Shown one piece after another: positions 46,437 to 54,465 of a stretch of DNA of 58,668 nt. Both the position numbers and the translations under genes were made by a program. Source of the stretch: an uncultured Flavobacteriales bacterium (lineage in GTDB: Bacteria > Bacteroidota > Bacteroidia > Flavobacteriales_D > Crocinitomicaceae); contig CAJQJL010000077.1 of the NCBI GenBank assembly GCA_905478665.1, forward strand, positions 1 through 58,668, written 5' to 3'. How positions within the stretch are numbered: position 1 is the stretch's first letter; each line of letters begins with the position of its first letter. The notes below the pieces were generated by a model. That model worked only from the letters and a program-made list of their open reading frames with translations, ran no database searches and was not told where the DNA came from.

Positions 46437-48218
46437 ATGAAAAACTTTACACGAATTTTAGCCGTAGGCGCTTTGGCTGTTCCATTTATGGGATCTGCAC
46501 AGGTGAATACGTCTCCAGAGAACCGTAATGCGGTTGTCGAAGAATGGACAGGGATCCACTGTGGATACTGCCCAACAGGTCATGCTGCTGTACAGTCTGC
46601 ATACACTAACAACCCAGGTGATGTTGTTGCTATTAACTTTCACTCAGGTGGATATGCTGTTCCTAATGCAGGAGAGCCAGATTACAGAACTCCAGAAGGA
46701 ACTATACATGATGGAGCATTCTCTATCTCAGGTTACCCATCTTCTACATTGAACAGAAGAACAATTGGTGGTTCACAAACTTATCATCCAGCGGGAACAA
46801 ATGATGCAGACAAGGTACCTGCAGTTCTTGCAGAGACTTCTGAGGTGAACATGTATATGACTGCAACGTTAGATATCGTTACACGTCAGTTGGATGTAGA
46901 CGTTGAGTATTACTATACTTCAAATGCGCCAAATTCAACAAACTACATGAATGTTGCAATTCTTCAAAACAATGTACAAGGACCGCAAGTAACTTACGGT
47001 TCTGGTAACTATAACCCAGGTGGATGGATCAACTATCCTACGGTTTATAACCACCAACACATGTTTAGAGGATTTATGACAGGACAGTGGGGAGCTGCTA
47101 TCAACTCTACTACTGCTGGATCAACAGCAACTATGTCTTACTCTCAAGTATTGCCAATGGATATCAATGGTGTTCCATTGAACATTGCTGAAATTGAGAT
47201 CGCTGCTTACATCGGAGACGGTGTTCAATCTGCTGGAGATATTTTAACAGGTGTTTCTGTTAAGCCAACATTGACTGGATTTACATCGACTGATGAAGTT
47301 GTTTTCGCAGCTGCTAACTTAGATGATATCTTATCTTGTGCTGTAGGTGCACAAACTATGTCACCAACTACTGATCTTCAAAACTGGGGATCTAACACAA
47401 TGACAAGTGCAACTATCACTTACGATGTAAACGGTGGAACTCCATCTGTTATGAACTGGACTGGAAGTATTGCTCCTGGTGCAACTCAAACGATCACGTT
47501 GGATCCAATTACATTTACTCCGAATGCAGGTTCAAACACATTGAACGTAACTGCTTCGAATCCAAACGGTGTTGCTGATAACACAGCTGACAACGCAGGA
47601 TCTTCTACTTTCAATGTAACTCTTGCAACACTATCTAATTCAATTGATGTTACTTTAAACCTAGTTACTGACCGTTACGGTTCTGAAACTACTTGGGATG
47701 TTAAGAACAGTGGTGGAGCTACAGTTTATTCTGGAGGACCTTACGGACCAGACCTTACTGCAAATGGAACAACTACACAACCAGCAGTTCCTATGACTTT
47801 AGCTATTGATGAGTGTTATACATTCACTATCTATGATTCATACGGTGATGGTATTGATTCTGGATACGGAGTTGGTAGCTTTGAAATCGTTGATGATCAA
47901 AGTACTGTTTTGGTATCAGGTGGAGATTTTGCTGCTGAAGATCAAGGGTTATTTAAGACTCCACTTGCTGGACTTAAGGATCTTGGATTGGAAGATGTAT
48001 CAGTATATCCTAACCCAGCATCTGACGTGTTGAACGTTGACTTCACAGCTGAAGGAAGCGATTACACTGTTGCTATCATGGATCTACAAGGAAGAGTACT
48101 TGCTACTCAAACTGGTACTAACGTATCTTTCCAAGTTGCTGAATTTGCTGCTGGAAGCTACATCGTTACTATCTCAACTGACGCAGGTGTTTACACTGAG
48201 AACGTTGTAATTAAGTAA
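46437..48218 (+). CDS. Omp28-related T9SS-secreted protein, copy 1
   Basis: This 593-residue secreted protein has a signal peptide (ILAVGALAVPFMGSAQ) and starts its mature part with an Omp28-related domain carrying a thioredoxin-like dithiol: EEWTGIHCGYCPTGHAA (Cys 42 and 45). Two Ig-like beta domains follow (the second around SCAVGAQTMSPTTDL), then a domain with DSYGDGIDSGYG, and finally a T9SS type A sorting domain beginning VYPNPASDVLNVDF and ending ENVVIK. The ATG at 46437 is used since the longer reading frame from 46203 overlaps maeB and lacks a leader. A paralogue follows directly. The substrate of the dithiol site is unknown. Confidence 0.9.
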   Translation: MKNFTRILAVGALAVPFMGSAQVNTSPENRNAVVEEWTGIHCGYCPTGHAAVQSAYTNNPGDVVAINFHSGGYAVPNAGEPDYRTPEGTIHDGAFSISGYPSSTLNRRTIGGSQTYHPAGTNDADKVPAVLAETSEVNMYMTATLDIVTRQLDVDVEYYYTSNAPNSTNYMNVAILQNNVQGPQVTYGSGNYNPGGWINYPTVYNHQHMFRGFMTGQWGAAINSTTAGSTATMSYSQVLPMDINGVPLNIAEIEIAAYIGDGVQSAGDILTGVSVKPTLTGFTSTDEVVFAAANLDDILSCAVGAQTMSPTTDLQNWGSNTMTSATITYDVNGGTPSVMNWTGSIAPGATQTITLDPITFTPNAGSNTLNVTASNPNGVADNTADNAGSSTFNVTLATLSNSIDVTLNLVTDRYGSETTWDVKNSGGATVYSGGPYGPDLTANGTTTQPAVPMTLAIDECYTFTIYDSYGDGIDSGYGVGSFEIVDDQSTVLVSGGDFAAEDQGLFKTPLAGLKDLGLEDVSVYPNPASDVLNVDFTAEGSDYTVAIMDLQGRVLATQTGTNVSFQVAEFAAGSYIVTISTDAGVYTENVVIK

Positions 48219-48254
48219 TAAACTTCCGCTTCTTTAGAAGCAGATAACTATATT

Positions 48255-48299
48255 GAGCCGAGCCATTCCGATAATTTCGGAAGACTCGGCTCTTTTTTT
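48255..48299 (+). terminator. Strong terminator between the two Omp28-like genes
   Basis: GAGCCGAG (48255-48262) pairs perfectly with CTCGGCTC (48285-48292), with an inner TTCCGA/TCGGAA stem, followed by seven T. It makes copy 2 at least partly independent of copy 1. Confidence 0.92.
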
Positions 48300-48355
48300 A
48301 AATCAATTTTAGGTCAACTCATACTTACGACACTAAAAAATAAAAACTTATCATT

Positions 48356-50194
48356 ATGAGAAATCTTACCAAATTTTTATTCGCTAGTGCTCTAGCACTT
48401 CCCGTACTGGGTTCTGCTCAAGTAAACGTAAGTACGAACGTTGAGCCAAGAAATGCAGTCATTGAAGAATGGACAGGAATTCATTGCGGATATTGTCCTA
48501 CTGGACACGCAGCGGTTCAGACTGCAGTAGATAATAACCCAGATAGGGTTGTCGCAATAAACATTCACTCCGGTGGATATGCGGTTCCCAATGCTGGCGA
48601 ACCAGACTACAGAACGCCTGAAGGAACGATTCACGATGGAGCATTTTCAATTTCGGGATATCCTTCTTCAACATTGAACAGAAGAACCATTGGAGGTTCT
48701 CAAACATACCACCCTGCAAACACAAACAGTGCGGACAAAGTTCCTGCCGTATTGGCTGAAAACTCTGAAGTAAACATGTATATTTCTGCAACTGCTGACT
48801 TGGTTACTCGAGTTCTTACGGTTGAGGTAGAGTATTACTATACTTCTGACGCACCAAATGCTACTAATTATTTAAATGTTGCTATTCTTCAAAACAATGT
48901 TTTGGGACCACAAAGTGATTATAGCAACAACACATATAACCCAGATGCATGGGTAACTTACCCAACCGTGTATCGTCATGGTCATGTGTTTAGAGGCTTT
49001 ATGACAGGACAATGGGGAGATGCAATTACAACTACAACAACAGGATCGACAAATACAATGTCTTACACGCAGACCTTGCCAGTAGACATTAACGGAGTAC
49101 CTCTTGATATTGCAGAAATTGAGATCGCGGCTTACATTGGTGATGGTTTCGAATCTGCAGGTAATATTTTATCAGGTGAAAAGGTTCATCCTTACCTAAC
49201 TGGTTTCACGACTAACGATGAAGTAATTTACATTTCTGGTGACATTCCAAACATTGGACAGTGCAGTGCTGGGGCAAACGTGACATTAACTCCAGAAATT
49301 CAAGTTAAAAACTGGGGGAATAACCCAATTTCAACAGCTACGGTAACCTACGACATCAATGGTGGAACGGCACAAGTATATAATTTCAGCGATGTTGCTA
49401 ACCCAATTATTCCGGGAGAAACTAGAACTTTAATCTTGGATCCAATTTCATTCTCCGCACTAGCATCAAACACAATGAACGTTTCTGTTTCAGATCCGAA
49501 TGGTGTTGCGGATGACCTCAGTGATAATGATGGAACGGTAAACTTTGATGTTAATGTAGCTGCTCCAACAGATGACTTCGTAACAATCGAAGTCCTTACA
49601 GATGATGCTGGAGATGAATTCTATATTGAAATAAGAGATTTGAACACAAACCTTATTTGGAGTGAAGGAAACGAAAACGTACAGGGTAATTTCGGGACAG
49701 GTAACACGAACCCTGCTGCGGATCCTACCAACCCACTTAGCAACAACACAAGTTACTCTTGGCAAGTAGATTTCCCATGGGCGACATGCTACACACTAAC
49801 CGTTTATGACTACAATGGGGACGGGTTATCAAGTGGAACTGTTGGATCTTACACAGTAAAAGACAATACTGGAGCGGTTATCATAACAGAATCTGCAGCC
49901 AATTTTGGTGGTAGTGAAGAATCACTCGTTAAAGTTCTTACGCTTGGAATCAATGAATTTGGAATTGAGGAGTTGAGTGTATATCCGAACCCAGCAACTG
50001 ACGTATTGAATGTTGATTTTACAGCTGAAGGAAATGACTTTACAGTATCACTTATGGATCTTCAAGGAAGAGTTCTTGCATCGGAGTTTGGAACCAATGT
50101 TTCTTTCCCAGTTGCAGAATTTGCAGCAGGAAGTTATATCGTAACTATTTCATCTGACGCCGGTGTTTATACTGAGAACGTAGTAATCAAATAA
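48356..50194 (+). CDS. Omp28-related T9SS-secreted protein, copy 2
   Basis: This 612-residue paralogue repeats the architecture of the previous gene: signal peptide (FLFASALALPVLGSAQ), Omp28-type domain with GIHCGYCPTGH (Cys 44 and 47), Ig-like domains, then a T9SS sorting tail (VYPNPATDVLNVDF ... ENVVIK). The first ~290 residues and the last ~75 are close to copy 1, whereas the region from about 430 to 535 is longer and different, with DYNGDGLSSG in place of DSYGDGIDSG. It would be exported to the surface by the T9SS. Redox, chaperone or metal-binding roles for the CxxC are possible and untested. Confidence 0.9.
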   Translation: MRNLTKFLFASALALPVLGSAQVNVSTNVEPRNAVIEEWTGIHCGYCPTGHAAVQTAVDNNPDRVVAINIHSGGYAVPNAGEPDYRTPEGTIHDGAFSISGYPSSTLNRRTIGGSQTYHPANTNSADKVPAVLAENSEVNMYISATADLVTRVLTVEVEYYYTSDAPNATNYLNVAILQNNVLGPQSDYSNNTYNPDAWVTYPTVYRHGHVFRGFMTGQWGDAITTTTTGSTNTMSYTQTLPVDINGVPLDIAEIEIAAYIGDGFESAGNILSGEKVHPYLTGFTTNDEVIYISGDIPNIGQCSAGANVTLTPEIQVKNWGNNPISTATVTYDINGGTAQVYNFSDVANPIIPGETRTLILDPISFSALASNTMNVSVSDPNGVADDLSDNDGTVNFDVNVAAPTDDFVTIEVLTDDAGDEFYIEIRDLNTNLIWSEGNENVQGNFGTGNTNPAADPTNPLSNNTSYSWQVDFPWATCYTLTVYDYNGDGLSSGTVGSYTVKDNTGAVIITESAANFGGSEESLVKVLTLGINEFGIEELSVYPNPATDVLNVDFTAEGNDFTVSLMDLQGRVLASEFGTNVSFPVAEFAAGSYIVTISSDAGVYTENVVIK

Positions 50195-50228
50195 ATTTTG
50201 GCTTCACAGAGAAGCAAAGAATCTAAAA

Positions 50229-50256
50229 AGTCGGGTCGCATGATCCGACTTTTTTT
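50229..50256 (+). terminator. Terminator after Omp28-like copy 2
   Basis: AAGTCGGGTC and GATCCGACTT form a ten-pair stem (one G-U) around GCAT, followed by a run of T. It stands only 14 bases ahead of the sirtuin start codon, so the sirtuin promoter must overlap this element or the gene relies on read-through. Confidence 0.9.
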
Positions 50257-50269
50257 GTATCATTATTCT

Positions 50270-50968
50270 ATGAAAAAAGTGGTTGTTTTTTCTGGAGCGG
50301 GCATGAGTGCTGAGAGTGGCATACAGACCTTTCGTGATTCCGATGGCTTATGGGAGCAGCATCGCGTAGAAGATGTGGCCACACCAGAAGCCTGGAGAAC
50401 TGACCCCGATTTAGTAACCAAGTTCTACAACGAACGCAGAAAACGCATTTTAGAATCAGTGCCGAATGCAGCACACCGCGAAATTTCGGAGCTTGAAAAA
50501 TTAGCTGATGTGCATATTGTGACGCAAAACATTGACGATCTTCATGAAAGAGCTGGAAGTTCCAATGTACTGCACTTACACGGAAATATCCGTTTTGCCA
50601 AAAGTAGCGGTCCAAATCAGGAACGAGAATACTTTGAAATTGATGGTTGGGAGCTCACACACAACGATCTTTGCCCAGATGGACATAGACTGCGCCCTCA
50701 TGTTGTTTGGTTTGGAGAGGCCGTCCCAGCATATGAGGATGCGGCGGAAGTTCTCTCAAAGGCGGACATATTAATTGTAATTGGAACTTCCTTGCAAGTT
50801 CACCCAGCTGCTGGACTAATTCATTACGCGAGTATGGCCACACATAAATATATCATTGACCCAAACGCGAATAATCTTTCCGTTTCAAATGATTTTATCA
50901 AGATAGCTGGTGGAGCTTCAGAAGGAATAGATCAGGTAATGCGTGAAATTCAGAAAATTGTTTCGTAG
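50270..50968 (+). CDS. cobB: SIRT5-like NAD-dependent protein deacylase (CobB type), apparently zinc-less
   Basis: This sirtuin removes acyl groups from lysines using NAD+. The ATG at 50270 is used; the longer frame from 50198 would read through the terminator. In 232 residues the NAD motifs GAGMSAESGIQTFR (10-22), TQNIDDLHERAG and the catalytic His 104 (HLHGN) are intact. Tyr 53 and Arg 56 in FYNERRKR match the Y-x-x-R pair that gives desuccinylase/demalonylase activity in E. coli CobB and SIRT5. The zinc module normally holds four cysteines; here the stretch 105-143 has just one (Cys 135). The fold core is otherwise complete (RPHVVWFGE). Confidence 0.92.
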   Translation: MKKVVVFSGAGMSAESGIQTFRDSDGLWEQHRVEDVATPEAWRTDPDLVTKFYNERRKRILESVPNAAHREISELEKLADVHIVTQNIDDLHERAGSSNVLHLHGNIRFAKSSGPNQEREYFEIDGWELTHNDLCPDGHRLRPHVVWFGEAVPAYEDAAEVLSKADILIVIGTSLQVHPAAGLIHYASMATHKYIIDPNANNLSVSNDFIKIAGGASEGIDQVMREIQKIVS

Positions 50969-50997
50969 AATAAGTATTCTAGCGTTCAGTATTCTTT

Positions 50998-51750
50998 TTA
51001 TTTCTTCCCCTTGCTCTGTTCCTTTACAAAATTTTCGATGGCTCCTGTCATTGATGGAGCATTCGGCTGTGGCGCATGAAGATCTAGGCGTAGCTTGTTT
51101 TTCACAATAGCATTTGCCGTTGTTGGACCAAAAGCAGCAATCACTGTCTTGTTTTGCTTAAATTTTGGGAAATTCTTCAACAATGATTCAATTCCTCCTG
51201 GACTGTAAAACACAAGCATGTCGTAGTATACATCTTCCAAATCTGAAAGATCAGAAGCAACTGTTCTGTATAAAACAGCCTTACTAAATCTAAGGTCATT
51301 TGCCTCCAAGGTTGTTGGAATTCTATCACGAAGACGATCTGTACATGGCAATAAAAAATTTTCCTTTTTATGCTTTTTCAAGACATCTACTAGGTCAACA
51401 ATGGTTTGTTTACCAAAGAAGATCTTTCGCTTTCTGTAGGCAACATATTTCTGTAAATAGTAGGCAACAGCTTCAGATATGCAGAAATACTTCATGCTAT
51501 CAGGCACTTCAAAACGCATTTCTTCTGCGATTCGGAAATAGTGATCTACAGCCGTTTTGGAGGTTAAGATGATTGCCGTATGATCGGCCAGATCAATCTT
51601 TTGCGATCTAAATTCTTGAGCATCAATTCCTTCTACATGAATAAAAGATCTGAAATCAATCTTGAGTCCATATTTTTCTGCTAAATCGAAATACGGAGAC
51701 TTCTTACCTTCAGGCTTGGGTTGAGAAACCAAAATAGTATTAATTGCCAA
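50998..51750 (-). CDS. hemD: Uroporphyrinogen-III synthase
   Basis: HemD closes and inverts the tetrapyrrole to uroporphyrinogen III in heme synthesis. Sequence conservation in this family is low; the 250-residue protein shows the bilobed pattern with ILVSQPKPEG at the start, AIILTSKTAVDHYF near residue 60, and VFYSPGGIESLLKNFP with IAAFGPTTANAI in the second lobe. The adjacent DUF4271 gene, 29 bases upstream, is the standard partner of hemD in Flavobacteriia, which strengthens the call. The respiratory operon of this window needs heme, but no direct co-regulation is seen. Confidence 0.88.
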   Translation of the reverse strand: MAINTILVSQPKPEGKKSPYFDLAEKYGLKIDFRSFIHVEGIDAQEFRSQKIDLADHTAIILTSKTAVDHYFRIAEEMRFEVPDSMKYFCISEAVAYYLQKYVAYRKRKIFFGKQTIVDLVDVLKKHKKENFLLPCTDRLRDRIPTTLEANDLRFSKAVLYRTVASDLSDLEDVYYDMLVFYSPGGIESLLKNFPKFKQNKTVIAAFGPTTANAIVKNKLRLDLHAPQPNAPSMTGAIENFVKEQSKGKK

Positions 51751-51779
51751 TGTCCTAAATCTTTAATTACATAATCAAA

Positions 51780-52550
51780 TTACAAGCTGAAATCCCTCAA
51801 CAATAAGTAGTAAGCTACAAATAGTGGTAGAATTTCGAGGGTGCAAAAATACAAAATTATATAATACCATGAAACCCCACGTGAATATACGGCAATGACA
51901 CTCTTGTAAAGCCTGATAACCGATTCGACAACAAAAGCCCAAAAAACAATTGAAATAAACAGCACTTCGCTTATAGAATGGAGTGACAAAATTAGCGCTA
52001 AGACGAAATAGACCACCCCAAGAAATTGGGTGCCGACAACTTTCATAGCCAGTGGTTCGGCAAATACCTGACGTTCACCAGAAATAAGGCCAATGATGAA
52101 CATACTCCCAATTGACCACCCAAAAAGAGCCAATGGCACGAGACCTATCAAGTACAATTCATAGTTCAATTGAACTTGTTGAAATCCAGAAATTATATGC
52201 AATATCAAGCTGAAGGATAACAAGTAATTGAGCAATAAAAGAAGAGATCCTGCTTTATTTAAAGGGTACGACTCGCGAATAAATGCCTGGAGACCTTGAA
52301 TTTTTAGGTTGGACATTGCAAGGGAAACGAAAATATCCGACTTGATTAATTTCGCGAACGAAATCAGGAGAAAAGAAGCTGACAAGGCGATTCCAACCGT
52401 AGGAGTCAACAAAGTTTCTCTTGCTGTCAACTCAGATGGGATGGTTGTCAAAATTACCGTACCTATCGCTGCGATGCTCATTGAAAAAATAAAGTTTTCG
52501 TATGCAACAAAGTTACCTCTTGAAATCGACAAATTTCTAACGTACAACAA
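51780..52550 (-). CDS. DUF4271 membrane protein
   Basis: This protein has about six hydrophobic helices and fits DUF4271, whose members are usually encoded beside hemD in Flavobacteriia. The conserved loop is FIRESYPLNKAGS followed by helices, and the C terminus is GVSWYYIILYFCTLEILPLF, split as GVSWYYIILYF and CTLEILPLF, with the typical Y-I-I-L-Y-x-C-x-x-E-I-L-P pattern. The start is not certain: 52550 uses TTG, while the first ATG is at 52481 and would delete part of the first helix. Function is unknown. Its 5' end is close to the divergent glutaryl-CoA dehydrogenase gene, so promoters overlap. Confidence 0.85.
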   Translation of the reverse strand: MLYVRNLSISRGNFVAYENFIFSMSIAAIGTVILTTIPSELTARETLLTPTVGIALSASFLLISFAKLIKSDIFVSLAMSNLKIQGLQAFIRESYPLNKAGSLLLLLNYLLSFSLILHIISGFQQVQLNYELYLIGLVPLALFGWSIGSMFIIGLISGERQVFAEPLAMKVVGTQFLGVVYFVLALILSLHSISEVLFISIVFWAFVVESVIRLYKSVIAVYSRGVSWYYIILYFCTLEILPLFVAYYLLLRDFSL

Positions 52551-52590
52551 AAATATCGTTAAATTTGTGCACCTTTAATTGAATAGCATT

Positions 52591-53799
52591 ATGAGAACTG
52601 ATTTATATGTGCATCCAGATTACTATAATATGGATGATCTGCTTTCCGAAGAACACAAACTTGTGAGAGACGCAGCGCGTGCATGGGTGAAAAAAGAAGT
52701 TTCCCCAATTATTGATGAACACTATGAGAAGGCCACTTTTCCGAACCACTTGTTAAAAGGTTTGGGTGAGATTGGAGCATTCGGACCATATATTCCAGAG
52801 GAATATGGCGGACCTGGACTTGACCAAATTTCATACGGGTTAATCATGCAGGAGTTGGAGCGTTGTGATTCAGGTTTGCGATCTACAGCTTCGGTACAGA
52901 GTTCTCTTGTAATGTATCCAATTTGGAAATATGGCAGCGAGGAGCAAAAGCAAAAGTACCTTCCGAAACTTGCCACTGGAGAAATGATCGGCTGCTTTGG
53001 ACTTACAGAGCCCGACCACGGTTCAAACCCAAGTGGAATGCTTTCAAATTTTAAGGATGCAGGAGATCACGTAATTTTGAACGGTGCAAAAATGTGGATT
53101 TCAAATGCACCATTTGCCGATATTGCCGTAGTTTGGGCGAAGAATGAAGAGGGTAGAATTCATGGTCTTGTTGTTGAACGTGGAATGGAAGGGTTTTCAA
53201 CTCCTGAAATGCACGGTAAACTTTCCCTAAGGGCATCTGCTACGGGCGAGTTAATTTTCGATAATGTAAAAGTGCCTAAGGAAAACATTCTTCCAGGAAG
53301 ATCTGGATTGGGAGCGCCTTTAAGCTGCCTTGATTCAGCACGTTTTGGTATTGCTTGGGGTGCCTTGGGAGCGGCAATGGATTGTTATGATCAAGCATTG
53401 CGTTACTCAAAGGAGAGAATTCAGTTTGATGTTCCAATTGGTGCCTTTCAGCTTACTCAAAAGAAATTGGCAGAAATGATCACCGAGATCACAAAAGCAC
53501 AATTGTTAACGTTTAGACTTGGTCAATTGAGAGACCTAGGAAAGGCAACTTCGGCACAGATCTCAATGGCGAAGCGTAACAATGTGGAAATCGCATTGAA
53601 TATTGCACGTGAGGCAAGACAAATTCACGGTGGTATGGGCATAACAGATGAATACTCTATTATGCGCCACATGGCAAACCTTGAATCTGTTGTTACCTAT
53701 GAGGGAACACATGACATTCACTTGCTAATTACAGGCTTGGATGTTACAGGAATTCCAGCCTTTGATCGCAACATGCCCGATCTGAGTAAAATGAAATAA
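52591..53799 (+). CDS. gcdH: Glutaryl-CoA dehydrogenase-type acyl-CoA dehydrogenase
   Basis: This FAD enzyme oxidises and decarboxylates glutaryl-CoA to crotonyl-CoA in lysine/tryptophan catabolism. The 402-residue protein carries the GCDH-type signatures RSTASVQSSLVMYPI (Arg 97, substrate carboxylate binding), GCFGLTEPDHGSNPSG, and the catalytic Glu 371 in TYEGTHDIH; the GLDVTGIPAF tail is also family-specific. The ATG at 52591 is preferred over TTG 52579. It is a single gene with a strong terminator. Confidence 0.92.
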   Translation: MRTDLYVHPDYYNMDDLLSEEHKLVRDAARAWVKKEVSPIIDEHYEKATFPNHLLKGLGEIGAFGPYIPEEYGGPGLDQISYGLIMQELERCDSGLRSTASVQSSLVMYPIWKYGSEEQKQKYLPKLATGEMIGCFGLTEPDHGSNPSGMLSNFKDAGDHVILNGAKMWISNAPFADIAVVWAKNEEGRIHGLVVERGMEGFSTPEMHGKLSLRASATGELIFDNVKVPKENILPGRSGLGAPLSCLDSARFGIAWGALGAAMDCYDQALRYSKERIQFDVPIGAFQLTQKKLAEMITEITKAQLLTFRLGQLRDLGKATSAQISMAKRNNVEIALNIAREARQIHGGMGITDEYSIMRHMANLESVVTYEGTHDIHLLITGLDVTGIPAFDRNMPDLSKMK

Positions 53800-53801
53800 G
53801 A

Positions 53802-53840
53802 GAACGGAAACGTTCGATGGGAAAGGAAACGATCCCAATA
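53802..53840 (+). other. 3'-UTR hairpin pair with GGAAACG repeats
   Basis: Two bases after the gcdH stop, GAACG-GAAA-CGTTC (53802-53815) forms a hairpin with a GNRA tetraloop. The heptamer GGAAACG recurs at 53806-53812 and 53825-53831, the second copy within a GGGA/TCCC stem. They precede the terminator and may protect the 3' end of the mRNA. Confidence 0.4.
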
Positions 53841-53847
53841 AATTAAG

Positions 53848-53873
53848 AAAGAGGCTTCGGCCTCTTTTTTTTT
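53848..53873. terminator. Bidirectional terminator between gcdH and the Lrp gene
   Basis: AAAGAGGC-TTCG-GCCTCTTT is an eight-pair stem with a stable UUCG loop, followed by T on the plus strand and preceded by A on the plus strand (T on the minus), so it can serve both convergent genes. Confidence 0.92.
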
Positions 53874-53879
53874 ACAAAA

Positions 53880-54314
53880 TCACTTTTTTATTTCACGCAT
53901 CACAAATGAGCTTTGCACGTTTGCGATACTTGGAATAGTGGCAAGATGTTCGCGAAGAAATTCTTCATATTCATCCATGTCGAGCACCTCAATCATTAGC
54001 GCATAATCGTGGTCTCCAGCGATGTGATAACAGTCCGAAACCTGAGGTAAATTGACTACTTGATCCTCGAACTTCTTTAACAACTCCAAATTGTGTTCTT
54101 TAAGAGATACCTGACAAAAAACCTGTAAATTCTTCCCAATCTTTTTCTTGTTCAACTCAACTGTATAACCAGTAATAACTCCCGTTCTTTCAAGTCGTCT
54201 TACACGTTCATAGGTTGGTGTAATCGTTAATCCTACTTGATTAGCAATTTCCTTCATCCCTAGCTTAGCGTTTTTCGATAAAATTTTGAGAATTGATCGA
54301 TCTATATTGTCCAT
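53880..54314 (-). CDS. Lrp/AsnC family transcriptional regulator
   Basis: This 144-residue regulator has an N-terminal helix-turn-helix (MKEIANQVGLTITPTYERVRRLE, read as residues 20-42) and a C-terminal RAM ligand-binding domain (VFCQVSLKEHN to IANVQSSFVMREI). The ATG at 54314 (MDNIDRSILKIL) is preferred over 54320. RAM domains usually bind amino acids. The divergent gene for a Cys/Met PLP enzyme and the operator-like repeats in the gap suggest that this protein controls that enzyme and itself. Confidence 0.93.
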   Translation of the reverse strand: MDNIDRSILKILSKNAKLGMKEIANQVGLTITPTYERVRRLERTGVITGYTVELNKKKIGKNLQVFCQVSLKEHNLELLKKFEDQVVNLPQVSDCYHIAGDHDYALMIEVLDMDEYEEFLREHLATIPSIANVQSSFVMREIKK

Positions 54315-54328
54315 ATGCACTAGATAAT

Positions 54329-54458
54329 TTTTCTGAATTTGGTAAATTGAAACCTACAATTCAGAAAATAAAAACTAAATATAGCCATTCAAAAGAAATA
54401 TTGTCTTTTTAAACATCATTATTCAGATCATTTTGTACGTTTAGATTTATAAATCAGA
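54329..54458. promoter_or_regulatory. Operator-like region with phased TTCAGA half-sites
   Basis: A perfect 11-base inverted repeat, TTTTCTGAATT (54329-54339) and AATTCAGAAAA (54358-54368), lies between the divergent Lrp and PLP enzyme genes. Similar half-sites follow in the same orientation at ATTCAAAAGA (54387), ATTCAGATCA (54421) and AATCAGAATA (54452), at intervals of about 28, 34 and 31 bases, close to three helical turns. This is the spacing expected for an Lrp multimer that wraps DNA. The repeats are seen; the protein that binds them is inferred. Confidence 0.5.
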
Positions 54459-54465
54459 ATAAATT

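Noticed and set aside
50198-50269. N-terminal extension of the sirtuin
   Set aside because: It would translate the terminator hairpin; the conserved sirtuin start is at 50270.
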